Source: Epiperipatus broadwayi
Taxonomy: Eukaryota > Onychophora > Udeonychophora > Euonychophora > Peripatidae
NCBI GenBank assembly: GCA_028023455.1
Contig: JAQFVV010000182.1
Coordinates: forward strand, 62,001 to 126,000
Reading direction: 5' to 3'
Length of the DNA stretch: 64,000 nt
Under the pieces are notes generated by a model that worked only from the letters and a program-made list of their open reading frames with translations, was not told the origin of the DNA and did no database searches. Below, in pieces: positions 23,905 to 34,030 of the stretch (positions within the stretch are counted from its first letter, which is position 1; the number at the start of each line of letters is the position of its first letter). A program made the position numbers and the translations under genes.

Positions 23905-25612
23905 GGTAAAAGCCTGAAATCCGGGAAAAGCCACTTGGAGCGTTGATGCTAGACAAAATCAATGAAATATAACGTTACCGGACCGCTGCAACTTTTTATT
24001 TTTTTAGACAACAAGGTTTTTTTTTTCTAATATTGATTAAACGAATAATTCTTATTTCATTTAGAACATGATTTCTTTATTATTAAACAAATTTTGATAT
24101 TCATTTTCGTTACTTTTTGTGGGTTTTTTGGAACCTGACTGACATTTTTTTTAACAAATTTTGCTAATTGTATTTTTTTCTTTTTATCATTTGAAAAATT
24201 CGGACCGTTTCACGACGTCAAAAAATTTGTTTGAATCCCACCGCCGAAAAAATAGAATACAATTATTTGCGACTTGTTTAGAACTTAATTCTACCTTTCT
24301 TTTTTTTTTTTTTTTGGCTTGACTAAATGGTTTTTCTTATTATTATTAATTTTACTTTTTTTTTAAAAAACACAACTTGTTTTCACTTTGATTTAGATTA
24401 TGTTTGAATTAGCCTTTTTTTTTTTTTTTTTTGGCTACTACAAGAAACAGCTTTTTGAGCAGGGGACGGGAGGGGGGGGATTCGTACTGTTATTATTAAC
24501 AAAAAGGCAACAAAAATAGTCAATTATTTTAGCAGCGCTGAAAAAAGAGAATCAACTTTGGGAAATGTTTCGAATTTTGATTTCTTTTAGGTTGACGTAA
24601 TTGTTTTTCTTAATATTAAATCAAAATTTACTTTTGTGTTTTTGCCGATTAAAAAATTGTTTTCAAATACCCACCCCCACACACTCGGAAAAAGAATTGT
24701 AACCAAAAAGTCAAGAATTTAACTTTTTTGCTTTTTTTTAAACAACTTTTTCTCACTTTTTACTTTAATTTCTATTTCGTTCGAATTACCTTTTTTTTTT
24801 TTTTTTTTTAGCCTTCTACAATAAACCGCTTGTGGGGGCGGGATGGGGGTATTTCATAATTTGTTATTCTTAACAAAAAGTCAACCAAAGTCGTCATTTA
24901 TTTTAACCCCGTTGCAAAAAATTGAATCCAAATACTTGTCAATTTCTAATGAAATAAAAAAACAATAAAAAAGGACACAAACTTTGGACTTTTTACAATT
25001 ATTTATTCGATTTTATTGCTGTAATAAAAAGTGGACATTATGTGTGCCTGACAAAAAAAAAAAAAAACCATAATCTCACACACTTTCTGTACTCGGCAAT
25101 TCTGAAGAAAAGTTTCAAAATTGCACGTTCGTCTCAGACCTTTTAGTGGTCTCAAATATTTGTCCTTGCGCTGAAACGTGACTTAGCGTGTGAGCTTTGT
25201 CGAAGCCTGTTCGAACATACACTTTGCCAATATTTTACATATTAACCTTTTTTTCGGGAAGGGTGGGGACCATATGACAATTATTAATAATTAACAACAT
25301 TTTTTAAATCGAAATTACATTACTCTGTTACGGAGATTTGAAAAAGTCGTACCACCTTGAAATTTAAACACCCCCAAGTGATACGGTAATCAGCTATGAA
25401 TAGAACAAATACGCGTAAATAGCTTCGAAGCACAAAGCAGGCCGTAATATTTTTGTGCAATGTCATGTAAAGCAGCCTAGCTCAATGGATTAATACAATA
25501 CGTAAATGTTGTATTAACCTGTAAGGCCGCGGCTGCTGTAAACGGCATTTTTATGTGTTTTGACACGTAAACAATGCCCCAAGCGGCCGTGCCCGGATTT
25601 CAGGCTTTTACC
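23905..25612. mobile_element. non-autonomous TIR transposon with 8-bp target duplication
   Basis: The two ends carry identical 21-bp TIRs starting GGTAAAAGCCTGAAATCC (23905-23925 and, inverted, 25592-25612). They are flanked by a perfect 8-bp duplication TTCAATAC (23897-23904 and 25613-25620). The 1708-bp body has no transposase. It is unusual in base composition: long T-runs, G-runs, CpG-containing patches and internal degenerate tandem units of about 374 bp. An 8-bp duplication fits hAT, P or Merlin superfamilies. The GG start resembles Merlin more than the usual hAT CAG start, but this is not decisive. Confidence 0.9.
24120..24960. repeat. internal degenerate tandem units, about 374 bp
   Basis: Landmarks recur in order: a long T-run followed by 'ggctactacaagaaac' (about 24432) or 'agccttctacaataaac' (about 24810), then a G-rich patch, then 'ttaacaaaaaggcaac' (24496) or 'ttaacaaaaagtcaac' (24870). 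A third, more decayed unit seems to precede them near 24120. They lie within the TIR transposon. Confidence 0.6.
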
Positions 25613-25712
25613 TTCAATACTTATATTTACTTGATTACAAAAGAATTTTGTATGTCATAAAAATGATAATAAAAAATAATTGCTTAAAAATTCATTAATT
25701 TTATTTAAATAT

Positions 25713-25801
25713 TTGAAATACAGGCATTCTTCATATACCTGGAGCTTATTTGTAAATATAGGGGATTTGAACTTTCAAGCACCCATCAACTATCCACACT
25801 A
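25713..25801 (+). repeat. foldback family 2, left arm fragment
   Basis: 'tttgaaatacaggcattct', 'acctggagctta', 'tgtaaatataggggattt' and 'tttcaagcacccatcaacta' match the outer left arm of the complete foldback at 35815. Truncated at 25801. Confidence 0.75.
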
Positions 25802-28371
25802 TTTTTTTCCTAACTCTTTTGTGTTTTAAGAATAATATTTTAGCATAGATTGTAAATATTTTGAGTTTATATGGTGGATGCAATTGAGAATCAATATTTA
25901 TTAGAGTATGGATAAATACATTTTGGCTTGATTTTTTAAGTCAATGAGAATTGTTGATTTTGAAAAGATTTTACTGATATTATGTTGGCTGATGTAAAAC
26001 TGTTAAATTTATGAAGTTCGGAATAATGATAGTCTGTCTATGTTTGTAATTTTTTAAATTATATACTTTTTAAATATATATATAATATTAATAAATTGTT
26101 CAAAATAATTTTGTTTTATTTTGAAGTATTTTCATTTATTTAATTTTAAAAATGTATAAATTAATTTTTTCATAAATATTTTACTTACTATTCAAATTTT
26201 TAAATGCATTTTAAATTTTGAATGATGTGCAAGTGTACATTGCTTCTTCAAAACATTATATTATTTACAAACCACTTTCTAAATCATTTAATTTTTATGA
26301 TACTTTATATTTTAAAATATAATATTGATTGCTTTGCATAATTATACTTTGTTATATATAAACTAATTATAGTGAAACTGCAATATGTGCTGTATCAATA
26401 TTCATTTATTGAATTATATGCTATCCCAAAAGAAAATGTAAATTTAATAAATTTATGATTCACCGCAGTCATTTTTCTATCTCGGAGCACTGTATGTGAT
26501 CATGTTTATTAATGTTTCTTTAGGTTTAAGTTGAAAATACATATTTTATTCACTGCTTGTACAAAAAACTAAAATTTGAAAAAATTAATTTAGAATCTGA
26601 AGTGGTTAACAGCAAGTAGCGGTGGCTATATAAATTCTGAAGCCAGTACATACTTAAAAACATCGAAACCACTAAAAAACTATTGTCTGTTGATAACAAG
26701 ACTGCTATTAACATTTTCTTGGAGGGGAAAAAGTTATTATTGAAAGGATCTAGAATGTGTTGAATTGCAATGAAATTCTAATACTTTGCTATTCATTTTT
26801 ATTTATTAATAACATTTTTTAAAAAAATTTGTTTATGGCATACTTTTAATTTATATATGTGTACTATAAAAGTAAAATATCATATATGTGTATGTTGAAA
26901 CGCATACTTGCACATATTGTATTGTAATCAATGCTTATTAACAAAACCTATTTCATATGAGGAGTACAATATAAGCAAGAGAAGTTTGAATAAAGTATAG
27001 CAGATACAGTGACTCCACTATGCTCTCATAAAATGTGATTTTCCAACCAAAATTGATCTCATTTTCAATAATTGACATTATTTTGGAATATAGATTTTTA
27101 TAATGGTAGTTTGACTAAATAGAAGTTGTAATTTTATCTAGTAGATGCTATTTATTTTGAAACATTGCTTGACACAAATTATTCTTAATTGGTTTAGGTG
27201 AAGTTTTTGGGTTTTTATATTCATTAAAATCACCCTTATAAAAAGATATACAGTTTCTCTTACTAATTTTATCTAAAATCTTCTCAGTAAAAGAAATTTT
27301 TATTGCTATTAAAAATATTATTGACATACAATACAATATCTCCATTTTATAAAAGAGATATAAAAAATTATGAGAGTCGAGACTAGATAATAAAAAAATT
27401 AGAAGTTTCTAACTTAAAATTATAACATATTTAACTTATATAGTTTAATCATGAACAGTCGGTCAATCGGTTATTTAATAAAAGTCAGCAGCTAATTATA
27501 AACAGATTGATAGAATGTTAAATTTGTCTTGTTTTTAATGCCAATATATGAAGATAATAAGTTTTGTATTAATTACTTCAATTTCAAAGTTCAAGATAAT
27601 GAGTGATATTAAAAAATTGAAAATGTACAGACTCGTGAAATTTTGAATTTTCAAATGTGTATGGAAATGTATTAACCATGAGAAAATAAACATGAAAATA
27701 ATATGGCATGTTGAAAACTATTTGACTTGTATTTTAAGGAAAATAAAATTCTGCTCAGATAGAAAAAGTTATTTCAAAAATTCGTATTTTCAAATGTAAT
27801 TTCAGCCAAACATAACTTTTTTTTTGTCTATGAAATTAATTTCTAACGAGAATAACTATTTTCAAATCATATGAAAATAAAAATTTAGTTTTAAAGTGTT
27901 ACATGTTCTAATAATTCTGTAATTTTATTTCTTTAAAATAGAGAATAAGATTTAAATTCCAATAACACATTAAAATTTCCACTTCAAATAAACTTATCCT
28001 AGTGTATAATTTTATAGATACTCATTTTGCCATAATAATTTCATTCCTCAAAAAATTAAGATTTTTACTGATTGATATACAAATGTTTATACAAATTAAG
28101 GAATATTCTAAAAAAAAAAAAGTGAATTATATATATATCACTTATTCACACGTTTAATTCTGTGAATGTATGCAGTAGTTGTGGAGATCTTTGCAATCAA
28201 CGAATTTATGTAATATCTTTAGAAAGATTTGAGCATTTGGAAGATTGTTAAAAATGAAAATTTAATGTTTTTTTTTGGGGGGGAGGGGATATTAAGTTGA
28301 GCAACTTTATCATTAAGATTTTATTTATGTTTGCAATAAGTGAAATATTCTCCTAGATAATGGAGTATTCT
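25802..28371. other. AT-rich non-coding, no feature seen
   Basis: The minus-strand open frame at 27148-27345 has no acceptor, donor or family features that I can support. Nothing else was recognised. Confidence 0.4.
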
Positions 28372-28447
28372 TGAGAGAAATAACTTAATATTAAAAGGAA
28401 ATATATCTATATGTTTGAAAAGGGAGGTTTTTAATAATTGTTTTTAC
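28372..28447 (+). mobile_element. RTE LINE fragment, part 1 of 3
   Basis: In one frame this gives RNNLILKGNISICLKREVFN then NC, matching FGRNNLILKENTP of the RTE copy at 137-1667 and the family motif before the LTYG box. It is cut at 28447 by a TIR transposon and resumes at 29646. Confidence 0.75.
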
Positions 28448-29637
28448 GGTTGTTGTCGATAAGCCACCATATCCCACTGGATGGCGCTGTTTTCACGATA
28501 AAACACATAAAAATGCCATTTCCGTGGCTGACACGTTCGAACCCGCATTTTCTATAATACAACTTTTTTGCTGTACTACAGATTGCAGGCTGCTGTGTCG
28601 CGTCACAGTACAGCATGTATGTTTACGCAGCAAATACATTTTCCCAATTCGTACAGTTTATAAAATGGTTACGGCTTGGGGAGAGGGTGTGTTTTTTTGA
28701 ATTGGATGGAAATGTTATTTTCATTGGATTTTTTTTATTTTAAAGTATTGAAATGTTCAGATTTTGTAAAGTAATAATTAACAGACTTTTTACACCGTAG
28801 TGTATTGAAGTTTTAAGTAGTAAATGTTGACAGATATATGTATAAAGTGAATTGGAATTAGGTAACGCGTCAAGTAACGTATTGTTCATAACATTTCCAC
28901 AAGACATTTTAAGATTGTACCGTGTGTATATTTTTGAAATAAAAAAGAGCGTTAACACAAAAATATCCAGTAAGAAAAATACAATTGTACACTGTTTTTT
29001 TAAATGTCATAAAAAGCATATATTATAAACATTTTCTATATATATTTGTCGTTGTTTAAAAAAGTTTTAGTTTCTTTCTTTTCTCCGACTACTGTTATAC
29101 TTTGTTGAATATAGTTTACGTTTATTGTTATCATTTATTTTATAGATGTTAGTAAAAAAAATATTTACAAAAATACGATTTTGATATTTTTTATTTTAAC
29201 CGTAAACCTAACCCTAAAGTTAACCCTAAAACTAACCCTAAACCTAACCGTAACAACTTTTACTTTTAGTTGTCATTCTATTTGAAATAAAAAATAGCGA
29301 TAAACAACAAAAAAAAAGGCCGTAACCCCAGTAAAAAAATCTCCGATAGAAAATTGATTTTTCTAATAAAAAGAAAACTAAAAAAGACGAATCAAATTGT
29401 AATTTGTTTATTTTATTTTACATTTATTATTATCATTTAATTTGTATACGTTAATAAAAAATAATATTTAAAATTAAATAATATTTAAAAAAGACGATTT
29501 TCTTTTGTTTTTATTTTCACATTACAAAAAACACATCAAAATGATTATAATTAACGGCCCGTGAATGATCATATTTTATAGTTTAAGCATGATAACTGCG
29601 CCATCCAGTGTGATATGGTTGCTCATCGACGACAACC
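28448..29637. mobile_element. TIR transposon inserted in the RTE, 8-bp target duplication
   Basis: Ends are GGTTGTTGTCGATAAGCC (28448 on) and the inverse GGTTGTCGTCGATGAGC from 29637. They continue as a roughly 47-bp imperfect TIR to 'cactggatggcgc'. The flanking duplication is GTTTTTAC (28440-28447 and 29638-29645). Removing the insert plus one duplication copy rejoins the RTE frame (NNC to IETWTLN). No transposase ORF was seen. A run of telomere-like CCTAACCCTAA-type units is inside (about 29200-29256). The GG start and 8-bp duplication are shared with the element at 23905. Confidence 0.88.
29200..29256. repeat. degenerate telomere-like repeats
   Basis: Repeated 'taaccctaaa' and 'aacctaacc' units with a period of about 12, interrupted. 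Unlike a true telomere array it is short, degenerate and inside a transposon. Confidence 0.7.
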
Positions 29638-29758
29638 GTTTTTACTTATGAATTGAGACTTGGACACTTAATAGAAAAGCAATAAAGAGTCTTCAGATCA
29701 CTCAAATAAGTATGGAGAGATGCACGTTAGGAGCAACAAGAAATCAAAAACACAATAC
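29638..29758 (+). mobile_element. RTE LINE fragment, part 2 of 3
   Basis: Reads IETWTLNRKAIKSLQITQIS then MERCTLGATRNQKHNT, the conserved RTE region after the LTYG box. The frame is intact here. It is interrupted after 29758 by a second TIR element. Confidence 0.85.
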
Positions 29759-31120
29759 AACTGTGTCTCGTTTTATGCGGTAGATAAGTTCCTCAGAAAA
29801 CGCACACAAAAGAAATCGCACAAAAATAGACTTAATTTACCTTGAAAAGTGGGGGATACATACTGTAATTTTCAAAAATCGCATAAAAGCAATGCAACAA
29901 CGTAAAATTATTTTAAAATTCGCAAAAAGAAAAAAAATAAGGAAATAAAATATGACTAATAAAAAATGTCAAATTTGAAAAAAATCTATACAAGACAAGC
30001 TTTTTTTACTTTTTTTTATTAACTACAGTATTTAATTTTAGTCAAAACAATATATTTTTATGCATAATTAACAATATTTCACATTTTTTCATACATGTAC
30101 AGTATTTTAATCATTATCGCTATTTGACAATATGCAGGTTCGTTTGTGAACTGATAAGACATCAGATTCATCACAAGAGAAAATACAACTAGCACCAACT
30201 TCATTTTTTTTAATTGCTCTTATAGTAGACTCGTCCAAACTAAAATGTTTTTCAATCGCTGTTGATCCTTCCTAATTCGCTGAGCGATCTAAAATTGAAA
30301 TTTTTATTTCCAAAGAAATTCATTTTCTTGGGTGTTTTTTTCTCTCCATTAGGGTAAGCTAAAAGTTTAAAATAAAAATAAGAACTTAGACTTATGATAA
30401 TAAAAAGACACCTACTCACCACTGTTGGGCAAAATTTAATTAAAACTAACAATTAAAAATTAAATTCTTATTTTTGTCTTTAATTTTTTACTTTTCAATT
30501 CCGTTTAAAAATCAAATTTCATTGTTTCACATCGCATTAATTTCAGATCACATTACATAATTTTTAAATTGTTAGTTACAATTAAAAATCAGATTTTAAT
30601 TTTTAATTATCAAATTTAATTGTGCCCACTGCTGTTACTCACCTTTTAAAAATAAACTTGTGGACACTAAATGATTAATTGATTACATACTTTTTTAAAA
30701 AAACAAAAATAGAATGTGATTTAAAATGCAAAAACAACAACATGCATAGTATAGGCATCTATAATGTTTGAACAGATTTACATTTATAATTTTTTAAAAT
30801 TTAATGTGTGTATATAAAATGGGGAAATCCTGATTTTAAGTAAATTATGAACTTTTTTTTACATAAAATCTATTACAATACTATTACAAAGCGCTGAAAA
30901 TATTGAAATTATTAGATGGAAGTCGAACTCCAATAATGCGCTATTACTTTAAATATGATATGTGAGTGCACGAAATTTATAATATTTAAAATAATAGTGC
31001 ATTATCGGAGCTCGACTTCTGATCTAATAATTTTTATCGCATGAAAGAAAAGCGCATACAAAGATATTAAGAAGAAACATGAATCGCATTTTAAAAATCC
31101 GCATAAAATGAGACCCGGGT
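29759..31120. mobile_element. second TIR transposon inserted in the RTE, ATAC target duplication
   Basis: Termini are AACTGTGTCTCGTTTTATGC (29759) and, inverted from 31120, ACCCGGGTCTCATTTTATGC. The 16-bp inner TIR GTCTCRTTTTATGCGG is nearly exact. The flanks are ATAC at 29755-29758 and 31121-31124. Excision restores the RTE frame as RNQKHNTWVREQT. The interior has dispersed 'gcgcata'/'cgcataaa' short repeats and a nested hairpin at 30905-31036. No transposase was seen. The minus-strand open frame at 30252-30452 within it shows nothing recognisable. Confidence 0.88.
30905..31036. repeat. nested hairpin (palindromic MITE-like)
   Basis: Arms begin 'aaattattagatggaagtcg' and end 'cgacttctgatctaataatt'. 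They are about 55 nt each, inverted with a few mismatches, around a loop near 30965-30975. It lies inside the TIR element at 29759-31120 and may be a separate insertion or part of that element's structure. Confidence 0.75.
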
Positions 31121-31394
31121 ATACATGGGTAAGAGAACAAACAGTGTTACTGACATGGAGTTGGGCTGGACATATTGCTAGAAAAGTTGATAACAGATAG
31201 ACAATTGAAATCGTAAATGGGATTTCAAGAGAATGTAAAAACCCAGAATGAGACCGCATGTGAGATGGATGGATGAAATAAGAAAGTATGCAAGGGAGGT
31301 GTGGAGAAGAGAGGCTAGAGATTGGAGAAAGGTGGATTGAACTTGGAAAGACAATCCTGTACTGGATTGATAATGTTTAACAATGATGATGATA
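31121..31394 (+). mobile_element. RTE LINE fragment, part 3 of 3 (3' end)
   Basis: Continues TWVREQTVLLTWSWAGHIAR then KVDNR, and after a frameshift RPHVRWMDEIRKYAREVWRR. These are the standard RTE C-terminal motifs (WAGHVAR, RPxxRWxDDI). It ends in GATGATGAT, the RTE-type 3' microsatellite tail, with the same layout as the copy ending at 137. The open frames on the minus strand here (31002-31516) are antisense shadows. Confidence 0.88.
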
Positions 31395-31899
31395 AATACT
31401 CTATAATTTTTAACAGTGTTCCATACCACACTTTTTATTTGTGAACTTTCCACAAACTGGAGAAGAAAACTATAATAGTCATTATTTTTATTGAATTTGA
31501 AAAAATATTTTTCCATTTGAAATATATATTTTTTATTTCTGTTAATACAAATAATAAACTTATCTTATTTTGGTACTTATGCATTATCCTGTCTATGAAT
31601 CTTGGCAGCTCATTATTATTATTATTATTATTTATAGTTTCAGGGGCCTACAATAAATGTTTAAAACAAAATGGTTGACAAAAAAATAGTTATATTTAAC
31701 GGATTTTTTATATTATTTTTGTATTACGTAAATTTAAAAAAATAAAAATTATATAAGAAACATAAAATGTTTTATTGTGCCTATTCATGCAGACTTCAAC
31801 TTATTAATATATATATATAATGAAATAACTTTATATTATTATTTTTAAAGAAAGTAAGTGAGGATTATTCATATCAGTGACCTGAAATTTGAATTTTCT
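31395..31899. other. AT-rich non-coding with ATT microsatellite
   Basis: Contains a (ATT)n run at 31612-31633. No other feature was seen before the Merlin relic. Confidence 0.4.
31612..31633. repeat. (ATT)n microsatellite
   Basis: About seven perfect ATT units. Lies about 220 bases past the 3' end of the RTE fragment and is not its tail. Confidence 0.95.
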
Positions 31900-32730
31900 T
31901 TGTATAATCAATGCCATATAAATTTGTCTAAATAGGAATCCAGGTATTGTAGCACAGTTTTTTATGTGTTTTTTTGTTCCACCATTTAGCCAGACTCCAT
32001 AATTGTTTGATGTTTTGTATATGCATACTAGTAACTGAATCCATAACTGGATCCACAAAGCTATATCTGTGATTTACTTGGAAATGTTCAAATACTGCAT
32101 GTCTTAGTTTATCAGTTTTATAGACCTTCCAACAGAATGAATAAATAGTAGATCTGTCTGAATTCATAAGAATAGCTGCTGTTCCTCCTCTTTGCATACG
32201 TCATGAATAATCATTGCATTGGAAGTATTCTCCCCTGTTGGGTTTTATGCGTAGTGAAAAGATTTTCGTCGATTTCAGCCCTCCGATTTTGCATGAAAAT
32301 CAAGATAAAAAGCTAGATGTGTACACTTCTCTCAGGTAATTGTTCCAATCAATGGCTGTCTTGCCCAACAAATCCAATTGTTCTTTTCCTTGCGCAATTT
32401 ATGTTAAATGAATCTGTGCACAGTCAGAAATAGAATTTTGGAACTTTCTAATCACATTCTTTTTTAAACAAATATTCGGTTTAAACAACTTTTGGCATTG
32501 CATTGCCATTATGGGGCTATTGACAGCTGAAGTATCATATCGTGCCCATTAATGCAGACTTTTTGAGAGGGCAGTATCCTCTACCTTTGGAATACTCCAA
32601 ATGCATAATGTTTTGTCAAAGGAAGATCCCAAATTTTCATCATTTTGCCAAAATGATAATGTCAAAAATAAAGAAGCTCAATTTAAACAAACCATGACAA
32701 TGTTTGGAGCATGTCCGCATTTATACATAA
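31900..32730 (-). pseudogene. Merlin (IS1016/ISXO2-like) transposase relic
   Basis: The minus strand gives, in broken frames: an N-terminal WDLPLTKHYAFGVFQR region with PSQKVCINGHDM (32645-32550), TAIDWNNYLREVY (32359-32328), then AEIDENLFTTHKTQQGRILP (32279 down). After that come MQRGGTAAILMNSDRSTIYS (32197 down), VNHRYSFVDPVMDS and HIQNIKQLWSLAKWWNKKTH. This order is that of the ISXO2-like DDE transposase family used by Merlin elements. The first acidic motif (EIDE) is kept. Relative to the consensus I recall, the second (YSDCW) is YSFCW here and the final E of TQNIE is K. With its stops, it is inactive. TIRs were not found with confidence. Confidence 0.8.
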
Positions 32731-33299
32731 TATTAATTTTTTTAAATTTAACAACTAACATAAATTCAGTAAAATAATATTGAAAAAAAAACAAATACCT
32801 ATATGTCCCTGAAACTGTATAATTTAAAAAAATGGCTGCCAAGCTTGTTAGACAGGATAAATACATAAGTACCTTATATTATAACAATAATAAGAAAAAA
32901 GTCACATGAGCAGTAAGTAGTTTATTATTAACAAGTTAAATCTTACATTTAGCATTAGTCTTTTATTATTTTGTAGCAGATTTAGTTGGTTTTTTTTTTT
33001 TTTAATCCTAACAGATGAGAATACTTAAGGTTATATCTCATGAATAACACATTTTGAAATAAAGGTTTTCTCCAAAAAATTTTATACACAAATGTGTTAT
33101 AACTTCAGAATGAGTAAGAACCATTAATTTTACTTGTACAGTTAATAATATTTATTTCTATAAATGTATACCTTTTTTTTATATTAAGTTTACAAGTTTT
33201 CTAGAAGTATTTTAACTTATATTGTTTGTGATTTTGCTAAAGTTTAAGATTTTTAAAAATCTCCATGATGATTCGACTAATTGATTTTTTTTTTCTTAG
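32731..33299. other. AT-rich non-coding, ends in a strong acceptor
   Basis: Intronic sequence upstream of exon B. The last bases are a T-run followed by CTTAG. Nothing else was recognised. Confidence 0.4.
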
Positions 33300-33433
33300 G
33301 TGGTAAGCAAGTTATTGATGATAAGGATGGGTTAGTTGGTCGCATTCGGGAAGCATATTCTGATTCATCCTTTAATGAGAAAAGAGTAGAAGAAATTGAA
33401 AAGAAAACTCAAACTAAGTGTGGTAAAATATAA
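33300..33433 (+). CDS. alternative terminal coding exon B
   Basis: A strong acceptor (ttttttttcttag) is followed by GT, which completes the split Ser codon of the exon at 2788. The frame then reads GKQVIDDKDGLVGRIREAYS, DSSFNEKRVEEIEKKTQTK and CGKI, ending in TAA at 33431-33433. The joined product would be 115 residues. The tail is charged, probably helical (RVEEIEKK), and ends in a Cys four from the C-terminus. CGKI is not a good CaaX prenylation box. AATAAA at 33540-33545 gives a plausible 3' end about 107 bases after the stop. The other two phases stop within a few codons. The family is unknown. Confidence 0.65.
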
Positions 33434-33539
33434 AAAGAAAAGTTAATCATACTGCCTCGTTTTTAAAAGCACCTTTTAATGATTTTGTTAAAAGTTGTTG
33501 TAAATATACTTATATGTGATATGTATAAACATTAAATTC

Positions 33540-33545
33540 AATAAA
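33540..33545 (+). promoter_or_regulatory. poly(A) signal AATAAA for exon B
   Basis: Canonical hexamer 107 bases after the stop of exon B, consistent with a genuine 3'-terminal exon. Confidence 0.55.
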
Positions 33546-33735
33546 TCTTAGTCATTGCTTTGAAACAAGTTAAAATGAATATTTATCAGAGAAAAACTAT
33601 AATTAAAAAAAACACTTTTAATATTGTTAAATGCATTTACTCATTTATTATTTAAAAAACAATTTATATTATCCAATTTTTAAGAAAAATGTTGAATGTT
33701 GTTTAAAAAAAGTATATATTTTCACATGATTACCA

Positions 33736-34030
33736 TTTCTTATGCGTACACAAAAGTAACAAACTCTTCATATAGTAATGCTACCCAGTGCAAACCTTAG
33801 TAAGTAATGAATGGTTGCAAGAAGATTTGTACATAAAATCCCTATCTAGTGTCTATTCATCCAATATTTCAGGCTCTTCACTGATGAAAGCCATAAAGTA
33901 GAAACTAGTTTGGGGATGGATATTGGATCAGGCACTAGATAAGGATTTTATGCACAAACCTTCCCATTGATTATTAAGGCTTGCCCTGGGTGGCACTACT
34001 GTATAGAGAGTGTGCTATTGTTTAAAGTAT
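33736..34030. repeat. foldback family 1, complete copy
   Basis: The left arm 'attaccatttcttatg', 'aacaaactcttcatatagta', 'gtacataaaatccctatcta' is matched inversely by the right arm ending 'ggtggcactactgtatagag' and 'attgtttaaag'. Arms are about 120-130 nt with moderate divergence, around a centre near 33870-33895. Same family as 9087, 11158, 11583 and 44053. Confidence 0.8.

Noticed and set aside
27148-27345. 65-codon minus-strand frame
   Set aside because: No acceptor or donor, no motif, lysine/asparagine-rich.
29200-29256. True interstitial telomere or chromosome end
   Set aside because: Short, degenerate and enclosed within a TIR transposon.
31002-31516. Two minus-strand open frames of 85 and 112 codons
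   Set aside because: They are antisense to the RTE 3' end, whose plus-strand motifs are clear.
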